Below, piece after piece: positions 28,529 through 38,646 of a DNA stretch of 64,000 bases. Each line of letters opens with the position of its first letter. The first letter of the stretch is position 1. The position numbers and the translations under genes are program-made. The notes under the pieces are model-generated. The model searched no databases. It saw only the letters and a program-made list of their open reading frames with translations, and had not been told where the DNA came from. The stretch is from Clostridiales bacterium (GTDB taxonomy: Bacteria; Bacillota; Clostridia; Caldicoprobacterales; DTU083). The DNA is taken from assembly GCA_012842605.1 (NCBI GenBank), contig DUSN01000076.1, positions 1 through 64,000 on the forward strand. The letters run 5' to 3'.

Positions 28529-30100
28529 ATGGGAGTTGAAATGGGAAGGCTGCAGACTGTTGTTGCCATGACACTGTATATTTCTGCAGTAATTGTTATT
28601 GGATTATATTATGCAAAACGTGCAAATGAAAGCAGTGCCAACTATCTTATAGGCGGCAGATCATTAGGCCCATGGGTAACTGCAATGGCAGCAGAGGCAT
28701 CTGATATGAGCGGATGGCTCTTAATGGGCCTGCCGGGTGTTGCATACTGGTTCGGATTGAGTGATGCAATTTGGACTGCTATCGGCCTGTTAATAGGTAC
28801 ATATTTAAACTGGCTGTTTGTTGCAAAAAGGCTGCGAGTTTATTCACATGCAAATAATTCAATAACAATTCCTGATTTTATCAGTAACAGATTCAGAGAA
28901 AAGAATAAAATAATTCTTACAATTGCAGCTTTGTTTATTCTGGTATTTTTCAGTGTATATGCTGCAAGCTGTTTTGTAACAGTCGGGAAGCTCTTCAGCA
29001 CTCTTTTCAATGTTAAATATGTTTATATGATGATTGCCGGTGCTCTGTTTGTAGTATTGTATACTTTTATAGGCGGATTTCTTGCAGAAAGCGCATCGGA
29101 CTTCATGCAGGGAATTATCATGATATTTGCTTTGACGATTGTAGCAGTTATTGGCACGGCTTCTGCAGGAGGGATATCTGCTGTAATAAAAAATGCTCAG
29201 AGCATACCTGGGTTTTTAGAGTTCTTCGGCATCGCACAGCCTGTTGTAGCAGATGGTGTTCAGCAAATAGGGGAAAACGGCAGGCCTTTATTTGGTGAAG
29301 CAGGCAGATATGGACTTCTGACTGTAATTTCTACACTTTCCTGGGGATTGGGTTACTTTGGAATGCCCCATATTTTGATTAAATTCATGGCTATTAAAGA
29401 TCCGGAAGAACTGAGCAGGTCCAGAAAGATTGGTACCATTTGGTGTGCCATATCCCTATTTGCAGCGGTAGCCATTGGTATAACAGGAAGAATATTATAT
29501 CCGAGTGCCTTCCTTACCCGAAGCGATTCAGAAAAGATTTTCATACTGCTGTCAACCAATTTCCTGGTTCCTTTTATAGCAGGCATTGTTTTGGCAGGTA
29601 TTTTAGCTGCAACAATCAGCTCTTCTGATTCCTATCTGTTATTGGCAGCATCCTCGTTTTCCAAGAACATCTATCAAGGGATTTTAAAAAAGGAAGCTTC
29701 GGACAAAGAGATATTACTTACATCAAGAATTACACTGATCATTATATCTGTTATTGCCATGCTTATAGCGCTGGACGAAAACAGCGTAATTTTTAAGGTT
29801 GTGTCTTTTGCATGGGCCGGATTTGGTGCTACCTTTGGCCCGGTTATTCTGTTTTCACTCTTCTGGAAAAGGGTAACAAGACCCGGTGCAATTGCCGGTA
29901 TGATCACAGGGGGCAGTATGGTTTTTATCTGGAATTTACTGCTAAGCCGCCTGGGAGGCATCTTTGCAATATATGAGCTGCTGCCGGCTTTTGCAGCATC
30001 ATGTATTGCAATCGTCGTTGTTTCATTGTTATCGAAAGAACCGTCAATGGAGATTCAGAATGAATTTGAATCTGTAATAGCACTGACAGAACAGAAATGA
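28529..30100 (+). CDS. putP: Sodium/proline symporter (SSF family, PutP type)
   Basis: This 523-residue sodium:solute symporter has about 13 membrane segments. GGRSLGPWVTAMAAEASDMSGWLLMG near the N-terminus is the PutP-type sodium/proline block, GFLAESASDFMQG follows, and TISSSDSYLLLAASSFSKNIY is the conserved segment of helix 8 that binds sodium. ATG 28529 (or 28526) follows AGGAGG (28517-28522); the upstream ATG 28508 lacks a site. It is transcribed alone, converging with the serine hydrolase gene. Proline is the most likely substrate, but related symporters carry other solutes. Confidence 0.87.
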   Translation: MGVEMGRLQTVVAMTLYISAVIVIGLYYAKRANESSANYLIGGRSLGPWVTAMAAEASDMSGWLLMGLPGVAYWFGLSDAIWTAIGLLIGTYLNWLFVAKRLRVYSHANNSITIPDFISNRFREKNKIILTIAALFILVFFSVYAASCFVTVGKLFSTLFNVKYVYMMIAGALFVVLYTFIGGFLAESASDFMQGIIMIFALTIVAVIGTASAGGISAVIKNAQSIPGFLEFFGIAQPVVADGVQQIGENGRPLFGEAGRYGLLTVISTLSWGLGYFGMPHILIKFMAIKDPEELSRSRKIGTIWCAISLFAAVAIGITGRILYPSAFLTRSDSEKIFILLSTNFLVPFIAGIVLAGILAATISSSDSYLLLAASSFSKNIYQGILKKEASDKEILLTSRITLIIISVIAMLIALDENSVIFKVVSFAWAGFGATFGPVILFSLFWKRVTRPGAIAGMITGGSMVFIWNLLLSRLGGIFAIYELLPAFAASCIAIVVVSLLSKEPSMEIQNEFESVIALTEQK

Positions 30101-30191
30101 TATATTCTTCTTGGCTTTTTGATTAAAGGAAGCAGCTGGACACTTTTCTCTTGTTGAAGCAGGAGTAGTGGTGCGCTTCTTTTTTATAAAT

Positions 30192-30237
30192 AAAGCATTC
30201 CATCAGGATGCCGTAAGACGTCCGGATGAAATGCTTT
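30192..30237. terminator. Bidirectional terminator between putP and the serine hydrolase gene
   Basis: AAAGCATT-C-CATC-A-GGA (from 30192) pairs with TCC-G-GATG-A-AATGCTTT (to 30237) with two mismatches. On the plus strand TTTTAAAATTATT follows; on the minus strand TTTATAAAAAA follows. It can serve the two convergent genes. Confidence 0.7.
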
Positions 30238-30259
30238 TAAAATTATTCATTAAGTTGGT

Positions 30260-31762
30260 TTATAACTTCAATGACTCGTTCGCTATAATTCGTCCGCCGG
30301 CAAAGCCTTCATATTCGTCAAGGAACCACTCAGCAGTTTTAGTCATGCAGACTCCGATTTCGTCTCCCTTATAACTTAAGGTGACTGTCAAATTTCCTAA
30401 GTAGCAATCAATAATATAACAGCGGATAACAAGCTTGTTTTCCTCAGTCCAGCGCGCTGCTGCCATGCATTTGTACATCCTGCCGCCGGGAGTTCCGATT
30501 GTATCACCATAGTAATTGGTTTGGGGGAATAAACCTTGTACATAATTCTCCAGGCCAAAGCTGATATGCTTTTCTCCTTCTTTTGTTACATATACCAGCT
30601 GGCCTGTATTATCGTTTAAAATTATACCGATCTTCTCTAATCCCATCGGGTTAGAATTTAAGGCATAAAGGCGTCTGTTGATTTTCTCTGCAAAGGGAGA
30701 GCTGCTCTGGCCGATAATTGGATTCACAACCTTAAGGCTGCAGAGCAGTTCCTCCAGCTGCCTGGCTGAAGTTTCGTCTTCTGGCAGAGAACCGGGCTGG
30801 AGATGTTCTATTATTTCACTCCATAAAAGCTCAAAAATACCTGCATAAACCTGTGCAGATCCTTGTGTATCACCGGTACATATAAAAATGAAATCTTCCC
30901 TGGGCACACAAATAACAAGCTGCATTCCCATGCCAACGAAGGCATAGGCACCGTCCTTTAACATCCATATCTGATATCCATAGCCATTGCCATGCAGATA
31001 ATCTCTGTGACCGGTGGGGGCATTGTCAATTTGCCTGGAGGTGGCTGCCTTAACATACTCCTCAGAGATATACTGCCTGCCGCCTATATTGCCATTGTTC
31101 ATATATAGAACTGCCAGTATTGCCAGGTCTCTTGTGGTACACATCACCCCGCTGCCGCCCCATGAATGACCTTCAGGTGCTTTAATGCACCAGGCATTTT
31201 CGCTGAAACCAAGTTCTCTGAGCACTTTGTCCTTCAGGTATTCCAAAAAGGGCTTTCCTGTTACACGCTCAATCAGCACATCAAGCACATAAGTACCGGA
31301 TGTATCATAGCTGAATATTGTACCAGGCGGATGACTTGGCTCGGTATTGAAAAAAGTCCATGCCCAATCTTTATCATCAGGCTTGTAGGTTGGGACAGTA
31401 TGAGGTGTTGCCATTATGAGCAGATCGCGTATTCGCATATCCAGTATATAAGGATGCGGTGTTTCAGGAAGCTTATCCTGAAAATAATCACATACATGAT
31501 CATCCAGTGAAATTCTACCTTCATCCGCAAGCAATCCAATGGCGGTACTTGTAAAGGTTTTGCTTACAGAGTACACGCGGTGCAGTTCATTTTGAGTAAA
31601 GGGTGCATAGTAGCCTTCTGCAACTATATTTCCTCTTCGCATCATTAGTATACTGTGCAGCATTACACCGTTAGCCTCTGCTTTTTTAAGAAACCGGATT
31701 ATGTGCTTCGATGAGATGCCCATGTGTTCCGGCTGTGCTTTAGTGAAAAGATTTACTTTCAT
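30260..31762 (-). CDS. Serine hydrolase, beta-lactamase/CubicO family
   Basis: This 500-residue protein has a class-C beta-lactamase-like fold. The nucleophile motif SVSK (SxxK) is in HRVYSVSKTFTSTAIG (residues about 87-100), the second catalytic Tyr in FSYDTSGTYVLDVLIERV, and the HGNGYGYQIW block forms the third edge of the site. The last 170 residues are an extra beta-rich domain. No signal peptide is visible, so it may be a cytoplasmic esterase rather than a penicillin-binding protein. ATG 31762 follows AAAGGGGTC. An inverted repeat lies in its promoter region (31798-31824). Confidence 0.85.
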   Translation of the reverse strand: MKVNLFTKAQPEHMGISSKHIIRFLKKAEANGVMLHSILMMRRGNIVAEGYYAPFTQNELHRVYSVSKTFTSTAIGLLADEGRISLDDHVCDYFQDKLPETPHPYILDMRIRDLLIMATPHTVPTYKPDDKDWAWTFFNTEPSHPPGTIFSYDTSGTYVLDVLIERVTGKPFLEYLKDKVLRELGFSENAWCIKAPEGHSWGGSGVMCTTRDLAILAVLYMNNGNIGGRQYISEEYVKAATSRQIDNAPTGHRDYLHGNGYGYQIWMLKDGAYAFVGMGMQLVICVPREDFIFICTGDTQGSAQVYAGIFELLWSEIIEHLQPGSLPEDETSARQLEELLCSLKVVNPIIGQSSSPFAEKINRRLYALNSNPMGLEKIGIILNDNTGQLVYVTKEGEKHISFGLENYVQGLFPQTNYYGDTIGTPGGRMYKCMAAARWTEENKLVIRCYIIDCYLGNLTVTLSYKGDEIGVCMTKTAEWFLDEYEGFAGGRIIANESLKL

Positions 31763-31797
31763 ATATATGACCCCTTTGGATTTTATTACCTTGTATT

Positions 31798-31824
31798 ATA
31801 TCATAAAATATTTTATTATGATAT
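31798..31824. promoter_or_regulatory. Inverted repeat in the divergent promoter region
   Basis: ATATCATAA (31798-31806) and TTATGATAT (31816-31824) are perfect 9-bp arms with a 9-base spacer. The repeat lies 36 bases upstream of the serine hydrolase start and overlaps a minus-strand TATAAT-like box, so it could be an operator. The regulator is not identified. Confidence 0.4.
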
Positions 31825-31922
31825 TTGGGGTTAAGCACTTATAGTCATAGGTATACAACAATAATCCTTTGATCCAGGTGATGCTTCCAAGGATTATAGT
31901 AAATTAAGCAGAGGTAATTGTT

Positions 31923-32862
31923 ATGAGAAAGATAGGTATTGGTATTTATGGATCTAACGGTCATCAGATATCACCAGACATGCTGGATGGAGACAAGGCT
32001 GTTTTAGTAGGGGTATGTGACTATTCCACAGAAAACTAAGCCCGGATGTAATTGTCTATAACAGTTTTGAGGAAATGCTTGAAAACGATGATATACATCT
32101 GGTTTCTATCTGCTCAGGGATGAGATGCAGGCAGGGTGATGATATCATAAAGGCATTGAAAGCTCATAAGCATGTATATGCGGAAAAGCCCTGCGTAATG
32201 GATGTAGAGCAGCTGGATGCCATACTGAAAAACTGACTGATGAAAAAGGCCTGATTTTTTGTGAGATGGCAAACACCATCTATGACAGACCATATAACAA
32301 GGCCAGGGAGATAGTGGAGAGCAGCATGCTGGGTGAGATTATCCAGGTGTTTGCACAAAAATCCTATCCTTATCATGATGGAAGACCCCAGAGTGAAGAT
32401 GTGGACGGTGGCCTCATCATGCAATGTGCGATTTACGGCATACGGTTTACAGAGCATATAGCAGGGCAAAGGGTTATAAGTGTGGAAGCAATTGAGACAT
32501 CACTTGGAAACCCCAAAAAGGATGGCTCATTAAGAATGGCGGCTGCAATAAACATGAAATTGGAATCCGGCGGAATCGCCATTGTTATTGCAAATTATCT
32601 AAATCAGCCAAGCACCAGGGTATGGGGTAACGAAGAGCTTAGGATATTTGGGACGAATGGATTCTTGAAAACTAATATTTACGATAATACAATGGAAGTA
32701 TATACAAAAAATACTAAAGAAGTATATGAAAGCAAACAGCAGCGCAGCTTGTTTGAGATATTGATTGATTGTATTGCATCCGGAAAACCTCTTCCAATAC
32801 ATCCCTATGAACTGACTCATCCCACCAGGATGGCAATACTCGCGAAAAAGTCAGCAATATAA
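31923..32862 (+). pseudogene. Degraded Gfo/Idh/MocA oxidoreductase
   Basis: An ATG at 31923 with AGAGGTAA before it begins MRKIGIGIYGSNGHQI but stops at TAA after 38 codons. Another frame continues with SPDVIVYNSFEEMLENDD and HVYAEKPCVMDVEQLDAIL, which includes the family EKP signature, then stops at a TGA near 32236 in an A-run, consistent with loss of one A. The rest (LTDEKGLIFCEM to the end at 32862) is in a third frame and is intact. The join around 32030 also seems to lack about 20 residues. At least two frameshifts make it nonfunctional. Confidence 0.85.
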
Positions 32863-32869
32863 CAACTAT

Positions 32870-33520
32870 TTATTGTTTTCCAAAAAATTCTTCTTCGACC
32901 ATCGCACATAAAGCATGGTATACGGGCAAATGGTATTCTTGTACTCTATATGTCTCTGTAGATGGAACATCTATAAGGACATCACATATCTCTTTCAGCT
33001 TTCCTCCGTTTTGTCCGGTAAAGCCTATGACTTTCATGCCGAGTGTCTTTGCAATTTTTGCAGCATTGACTACATTTTTGGAATTGCCTGATGTAGACAT
33101 AGCTATAAGCACATCTCCGCTCTTTCCATACCCCAAAACTTGCTGAGCAAAAATCATATCAGGATCAACGTCGTTTACGAATGCTGTCAGCAGGGCAGTA
33201 TGACTCACTAAGGAAATGGCAGGAAGGGCTCCTTGCAGGCCTTGATAAAAATAATCTCCTTCCCCGTGATAAAGGGATTCTATCTTTTCATAATACTCAT
33301 TTGTAATTGGGCGGCTGAGTTTAAATCCCTTCATCAGCTCTCCTACAATATGTTCACAATCGGCAGCACTGCCCCCGTTGCCGCAAGCTAGAACCTTTCC
33401 ATCATTTTTGTAGCACTCTTTTAGAACTGTAAATGCTTTTATTATTTTATCTTCATATGGTTTTAAATCGGGATAATTAACAAATAAGTTGTCAACTATA
33501 CTCATTATACTTTCTCTCAT
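32870..33520 (-). CDS. SIS-domain phosphosugar isomerase, GmhA-like
   Basis: This 216-residue SIS-domain protein resembles sedoheptulose-7-phosphate isomerase (GmhA). ACGNGGSAADCEHIVGELMKGF (from about residue 45) is the phosphate-binding GmhA block, and AMSTSGNSKNVVNAA the second. The middle LYHGEGDYFYQGLQGALPAI differs from canonical GmhA, so another phosphosugar is possible. ATG 33520 follows AAAGAGGT. Its end nearly touches the convergent Gfo/Idh/MocA pseudogene. Upstream lies a dead ROK kinase on the same strand, and an HldE-like kinase begins at 63248, 30 kb away. Confidence 0.82.
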   Translation of the reverse strand: MRESIMSIVDNLFVNYPDLKPYEDKIIKAFTVLKECYKNDGKVLACGNGGSAADCEHIVGELMKGFKLSRPITNEYYEKIESLYHGEGDYFYQGLQGALPAISLVSHTALLTAFVNDVDPDMIFAQQVLGYGKSGDVLIAMSTSGNSKNVVNAAKIAKTLGMKVIGFTGQNGGKLKEICDVLIDVPSTETYRVQEYHLPVYHALCAMVEEEFFGKQ

Positions 33521-33544
33521 GATACCAATACCTCTTTCTAGTGC

Positions 33545-34058
33545 GATCTCAAAGTATCAATAGACTTTATGCAGCTTATTTTGTATATCTAAAATATGGG
33601 TTAATAATACCTTTATCCTTGCAAACTGAGCTATACCACCTCCGCTTCAAAAGCCTTCAAAGGAACCTGACTTATACCATATCCTACAGGACCAAAGCTA
33701 TATATTCTCATATGCCAACTTCTCCTACCATATCATTTATTCCTGTTTACAGCCTGCTGTCAAGCTTCATACTTGTTTCGAATGTGAGGAATATTACGTT
33801 ACTATAGCCCCTGTCCGCTCCAAATCTCCATTCAGCAAGTGCACATGCATTGACTGCATTTTGAAGCCTTGTTTTTATTCCAACTCTATTTTCAAAATAC
33901 TTATTCATATAGATCAGGTTTAGCATTTAGTCATGTCCATTTACAGTTTGAGTAAACATACTTTTATATCATATATATATTTTATTGCCTTCACCTGGTT
34001 TGCCTATAATGGCAGCACATTTTGTTCCTCCGATACCTATGTCTATTAAATATTTCAC
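33545..34058 (-). pseudogene. Heavily degraded ROK-family sugar kinase
   Basis: Reading the minus strand from GTG 34058 gives VKYLIDIGIGGTKCAAIIG, the ROK kinase ATP-site N-terminus. After a deletion, other frames show NACALAEWRFGADRGYSNVIF, then NDMVGEVG, GSFEGF and GGGIAQFARI near the 3' end. These are consecutive ROK glucokinase-type blocks, but with stops and frame changes between them. The catalytic middle is missing, so it cannot be functional. It lay upstream of the SIS gene on the same strand and may once have fed it phosphosugar. Confidence 0.75.
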
Positions 34059-34176
34059 ATCTTATCTTCTATTATTTCTATCGTATGATTATATGCTGCA
34101 TTACTCTCTTAGGTTTACCTGAGTAATAAGCTTTGTGCAATCTGTTATTTGGATTTTAATCTGTTATAAAGCAATA

Positions 34177-35397
34177 TTATTCGAATATACCATAATTACC
34201 TGAATCAATAAAGGATTGTAAAACAAGCATTGCACCACCAATCAATGAACCATGCTCTAGATCGGATAAAAGCAAATCTGTTTTATGTATATCCTTGGTA
34301 ACTGTACGATCATGCAAGTATTCTTTAATTGGCTCAAGTAAATGTTTGCCAGCGCTGGCAATATCACTTCCAATAAAAATAGCTTCCGGCTCCAGAACAT
34401 TGATTAGTGAAACAAATACATTACCTAGATATACCGCTATTTTACGAATTATATTCATGCAAACAGGATCCTCTATTTTCAAGCCATTTAGAATATCATC
34501 CCAGCGAAGTAGACGGCGGCTTCGAATGATATTCAGATAGGAAGATAGAACCCCTAGTTCTGTATAGTTATTTACATGACGCATTATCTGTGGTATTGTT
34601 GCATATATTTCTATACAGCCATTATTTCCGCACTCACACTTTGGCCCGTCCATATTGATAGAAATATGCCCGATTTCACTTCCGAAACCGCCTTTCCCCC
34701 TGTACAGATCATCTTCTATTATTATTCCTGCACCAATTCCTTCGTCCACTACTACATAAATAAAATTATGATATTGTCTTCCTTTACCATAGTTCTTTTC
34801 TGCCAGGGCATAAGCGTTGGCATTATTATCTACAAATACAGGAAGCTTGAATTCATTCTCTAGAATCTGTTTGATGGGAATATTCAGCCACCCCCAAAAG
34901 TTTGGAGGTGATAGAATTACACCTTTGTAAATGTCAAGAGGTCCAGGAGCAACCACACCTATACCAGCTATTCTTTTTGCCTTTGACTGACATAATATGT
35001 TGTTTATAGATTCCTTTAACCGCTTTAAAATGTGATCCAACGTGTCATTATCTGTAAACCAATATTGTTCCCTTGTTATAATACGGCCAGTGAAGTCCAC
35101 AAGTGCTGCTGTATATTTTTTTCTGGTCCAGTCTACTGCAATGGCATGACAACCATCAGCATTCAACTCTAGAATAATAGGCCGTCTTCCACTGTCAGTT
35201 ACAGAAACTCCAGTTTCAACAATGAGTTCCATGCTCAGCAGTTCATTGACAATAGGTGTAATACCACCTCTGCTGAGTCCTGTTCTTTTAGATAGCTCTG
35301 CCCGGGAAATGCCACCTTCATCTTTTATTATGTTAAGTATCAAAGCTCGGTTTTTTTGCTTCATAACGTTTGAATTATTGCCTAAGTATTTTTGCAT
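34177..35397 (-). CDS. ROK-family transcriptional regulator (NagC/XylR type)
   Basis: This 406-residue repressor has an N-terminal winged helix (residues about 10-70, including GISRAELSKRTGLSRGGITPIVNEL) and a ROK domain with GVVAPGPLDIYKG, DNNANAYALAEKNYG and the complete zinc motif GHISINMDGPKCECGNNGCIE. It probably senses a sugar and represses the divergent glycan-degradation genes. ATG 35397 is preferred, with AGGTG six bases upstream; TTG 35439 has no site. Candidate operators TCAAATT-ACA-AATTTGA lie at 35579 and 35733 in the divergent region. Confidence 0.9.
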   Translation of the reverse strand: MQKYLGNNSNVMKQKNRALILNIIKDEGGISRAELSKRTGLSRGGITPIVNELLSMELIVETGVSVTDSGRRPIILELNADGCHAIAVDWTRKKYTAALVDFTGRIITREQYWFTDNDTLDHILKRLKESINNILCQSKAKRIAGIGVVAPGPLDIYKGVILSPPNFWGWLNIPIKQILENEFKLPVFVDNNANAYALAEKNYGKGRQYHNFIYVVVDEGIGAGIIIEDDLYRGKGGFGSEIGHISINMDGPKCECGNNGCIEIYATIPQIMRHVNNYTELGVLSSYLNIIRSRRLLRWDDILNGLKIEDPVCMNIIRKIAVYLGNVFVSLINVLEPEAIFIGSDIASAGKHLLEPIKEYLHDRTVTKDIHKTDLLLSDLEHGSLIGGAMLVLQSFIDSGNYGIFE

Positions 35398-35578
35398 GTT
35401 AGACACCTGCGATTTTCCATAATATTCTTTATGACACAATCTTAAACGATTTACACATTTTTTTAAAGAAGTAAATAAATATATTTTTGAAAATTAACTA
35501 TATATGTTCTTTTCTAAATAGGATTGGAAAAAGATGGAATTAATTTAGACATTACTTATCTCAGAATATATAATTTAT

Positions 35579-35595
35579 TCAAATTACAAATTTGA
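35579..35595. promoter_or_regulatory. Candidate operator TCAAATT-ACA-AATTTGA
   Basis: Perfect 7-bp inverted arms flank ACA. It lies about 180 bases upstream of the ROK gene. A second copy sharing its first 14 bases is at 35733-35746, over the start site of the divergent promoter. Two related palindromes between a repressor and its likely targets point to an operator pair. Confidence 0.5.
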
Positions 35596-35700
35596 TATTT
35601 TTTTCACTTAATTGACAAAAATTATTTTTGATTGATGATGGCTAATAATCCTACAAAAGGACGGAAAATCAGTTTTTTATATTAATTAACAAGTTATATC

Positions 35701-35749
35701 TTGACAAATACAGCGCAAGGTATATAATTAAATCAAATTACAAATTCGT
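35701..35749 (+). promoter_or_regulatory. Promoter with overlapping operator, facing the glycan genes
   Basis: TTGACA (35701-35706) and TATAAT (35723-35728) are both perfect, with a 16-base spacer. TCAAATTACAAATT (35733-35746) starts five bases later, at the expected transcription start, and has 5 of 7 arm pairs of the operator at 35579. A bound repressor would block initiation. The first thing downstream is a decayed permease, then the GH2 gene at 36335. Confidence 0.6.
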
Positions 35750-35789
35750 GAATTATAAATGTAGATCTTGTTAAATATTGTAGTATGAA

Positions 35790-36296
35790 ACCACATTTGA
35801 AATAGGTTTGACTATAACAGGGATTTAATATTACTTTATATTTCATTATATTCAGATATATGGGATCCTTATAGCTTTTTGCAAAGAAAAGTATTACTTT
35901 TTCCAAAAGGTATTGCTTTGAAGGATTCAAAGACATTCTTATTGATGGGTAATTCTGCTCGCGTTTGCAATACAATTTGGTAACACAGTGGAAGGTAATT
36001 TTGTAAATATCTTAATGACACGAAGACTGCAGCCTACCTGTGTCATGAAAAAATTTCTCAATAAGAAGACGATAATGCTATATATTGCGTTTACCATGTT
36101 TTTTCGGGTGGTATGGTTCCCAGTTATATTCTTATAATTTAACTTGGTATGGTTAACACAAGAAGGGTTATGATTATACCAGGTGCTGTTAGTATATGGA
36201 ATCTTGTTGTTATGGAAAGGGTATATCTGCAGACTAATATCCATTTTTCAGTAATATTTTACTAAGGGAATAATGGTAGGAGCACTCAAAAAGTAG
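35790..36296 (+). pseudogene. Degraded LplC-type ABC permease
   Basis: Fragments in changing frames match LplC permeases in the right order: ISLYSDIWDPYSFLQRKVL and LFPKGIALK, then TVEGNFVNILMT, KKFLNKKTIMLYIAFTMFF, then IIPGAVSIWNLVVM-like residues, and the C-terminal IMVGALKK followed by TAG at 36294. Several frameshifts occur, the N-terminal membrane segment is missing, and there is a deletion before the last fragment. The binding-protein and LplB genes that should accompany it are absent here. An intact importer lies at 48018-51661. Confidence 0.8.
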
Positions 36297-36334
36297 TTTT
36301 CAATTACTATATTTAATATTAGGGGGTTAATATA

Positions 36335-38491
36335 GTGGCAAGAGAAGTAAAACTACTAAATAAAAATTGGCTGTTTCATATAGGAGAGATTGAAGAACGG
36401 TTACTTCCCAATTATGGTGGATATGAATGGGATCCTGTTACTGTTCCTCATACATGGAACGATATAGATACATTTGTTCCTACCAGAGGATACTACAGAG
36501 GTATTGGGTGGTATAAAAGGTATCTTGAAATTGATGAAAGTATGATGGGTAAAGCCCTGCTGCTTGAGTTTGAAGGCGTTTACGGCAGTGCTGAAATATG
36601 GATTAATGGTGTATATAAAGGCCGTTTCCTGGCTGGTTATACAGGATGTCTTGTAGATATAACCAAAGATATTAGAGTAGGTTTTGATAATTTACTTGCA
36701 GTAAGAGTTGATAATAGGCATAGTGAGGAAATATTACCGGCAAGGGTTGAACCGGATTACTATTTGTATGGCGGTATCTACAGAGAAGTCAAGCTAATTG
36801 TAGCAAATAAAACTCATATTGCATGGAGAGGTGTCAGAATAAAAACAGATGAAATAAATGGTAATATGGCAGTAATCAGCGCTGAAGCAGATTTTGTTAA
36901 AGAAAGAAAAGTAAAATGCAAGCTGGACATGGTTATTTACGACATGAATGATGCTGTAATTGCAGCACAGGAATGTACACTAAAGGATAATACTACCTTT
37001 GTGTCTCAATGTATTATAAATGATGTGAATCTATGGAGCCCGGATAACCCATATCTTTATAGAGCCGAATTCAGACTAACTGATAAATTGGGACAGATAC
37101 TAGATTTTATTGATGTAAATTTTGGTGTTAGAGAATTTGAGTTTCATCCAGAAAAGGGTTTTTATCTTAATGGCAAACCTCTGAAGTTAAATGGACTTAA
37201 CAGACATCAATGCTTTCCGGGACTGGGTAATGCATTACCAATTTCTCTTCAATATGAAGACGCAAGATTAATTAAAGAAATGGGAGCTAATATAGTAAGA
37301 AATTCCCACTACCCACATCACCCTTCATTTTTGGATGCATGTGACAGATTGGGATTGCTGGTGTATACCGAAATAGCTACCTGGCAGACTATTGGGGAAG
37401 AAAAATTCTTTAACAGTGCAAAGCAAATGATGAAAGAAATGATACAAAGAGATTACAATCATCCATCAATTATTATATGGGGCATGATGAACGAAGGTCG
37501 ATCCAGAGAACTGTTTTTACAGTTGCATGAAATAGCCCATAATATGGATCCGGATAGAATGACTTCCTATTGCGAAAATAAGCTTGATGAAGGTAAAGAG
37601 ATAGGGACTGTAACAATTCCGGATGTATTAAGTGTTAATTATCAGCTGGAAATTCTGGATGAATTCCATAAAAAGCATCCGAATTACTGTTTGTTTATTG
37701 GTGAGTATACCAACAGTACAATACCCAGAAAAGATCCGGATAAGCTTAAAGAACAAGTATATAGAATTGCTAATGATTATGAGTTTATAGAAGAAAGAGA
37801 TTATATATCCGGGGGGACTCTCTGGTCAATGCATGATTTTGGTACAGATTATGAGTGGTCCTGGCCCGTTCAGACTTCTGGTGTAATGGATATGTATAGA
37901 ATACCCAAGTACTCATATTATTACATGAAAAGTTGCTGGAGAAAAGACCCAATTGTTTTTATAGCCGGACACTGGACAATGCATGGTAAGGAAGGCAAGG
38001 ATGTCGAAGTATTAGTTATTAGTAATTGTGATGAGGTAGAATTATTCATAAATGGAGTATCTCAAGGTAAAAAGACTGCAAAGAGAATATTTAAATTCAA
38101 TGTAAAATATGAGCCAGGAACAATAAAGGCAGTTGCTAGTAAAGATGGACAAAATGTTGAGGCGGTATTACAGACTGCTGGTAAACCGGAGTATATAAAA
38201 ATCGAAGCTAATAAAAAGGAAATTCCGGCAGATGGAAATGAAGTATCAATAATAACAGCTACAGTTACTGATAAATCAGGTGTATTAGTACCTGATGCAG
38301 ATTGGAAAATTTATCTGAATTGTGAAGGTGATAGTGGTAAATTATGCGGTCTTGGTGGAGAGAACATTATACATACAAAGATGGGGATAGGACGAATCGC
38401 ATTTAAGGCCGGCACAAAGAAAGGTATTGTAGAGATAAAAGGAGAAGCTAATGGGATAACAAGCAACATATGTAAAATTAATATGATTTAA
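36335..38491 (+). CDS. Glycoside hydrolase family 2 (beta-galactosidase type)
   Basis: This 718-residue GH2 enzyme has a sugar-binding jelly roll (about 1-165), an Ig-like domain (170-275), a TIM barrel (280-560), and DUF4982 plus Ig-like C-terminal domains (about 570-718). The acid/base is Glu387 in WGMMNEGR and the nucleophile Glu457 in FIGEYTNS. NRHQCFPGLGNA and NIVRNSHYPHHPSFLD are further GH2 blocks. The GTG start follows TTAGGGGG. No signal peptide is present, so it acts in the cytoplasm on an imported oligosaccharide. GH2 includes beta-galactosidases, glucuronidases and mannosidases; the architecture fits galactosidase best. Confidence 0.9.
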   Translation: MAREVKLLNKNWLFHIGEIEERLLPNYGGYEWDPVTVPHTWNDIDTFVPTRGYYRGIGWYKRYLEIDESMMGKALLLEFEGVYGSAEIWINGVYKGRFLAGYTGCLVDITKDIRVGFDNLLAVRVDNRHSEEILPARVEPDYYLYGGIYREVKLIVANKTHIAWRGVRIKTDEINGNMAVISAEADFVKERKVKCKLDMVIYDMNDAVIAAQECTLKDNTTFVSQCIINDVNLWSPDNPYLYRAEFRLTDKLGQILDFIDVNFGVREFEFHPEKGFYLNGKPLKLNGLNRHQCFPGLGNALPISLQYEDARLIKEMGANIVRNSHYPHHPSFLDACDRLGLLVYTEIATWQTIGEEKFFNSAKQMMKEMIQRDYNHPSIIIWGMMNEGRSRELFLQLHEIAHNMDPDRMTSYCENKLDEGKEIGTVTIPDVLSVNYQLEILDEFHKKHPNYCLFIGEYTNSTIPRKDPDKLKEQVYRIANDYEFIEERDYISGGTLWSMHDFGTDYEWSWPVQTSGVMDMYRIPKYSYYYMKSCWRKDPIVFIAGHWTMHGKEGKDVEVLVISNCDEVELFINGVSQGKKTAKRIFKFNVKYEPGTIKAVASKDGQNVEAVLQTAGKPEYIKIEANKKEIPADGNEVSIITATVTDKSGVLVPDADWKIYLNCEGDSGKLCGLGGENIIHTKMGIGRIAFKAGTKKGIVEIKGEANGITSNICKINMI

Positions 38492-38646
38492 CATATTTTA
38501 ATGCATTATTGAGATTGCTTCTCTTCTCACTTAATATTCCCGACTGCTTTATGCAGGCCAGTGATACGAGGAGTATTACATCTATACTCAAACTATGCAA
38601 ATTCCAATTACTATACATTGACAATAAAGCAAAGAGGAGATTTACT

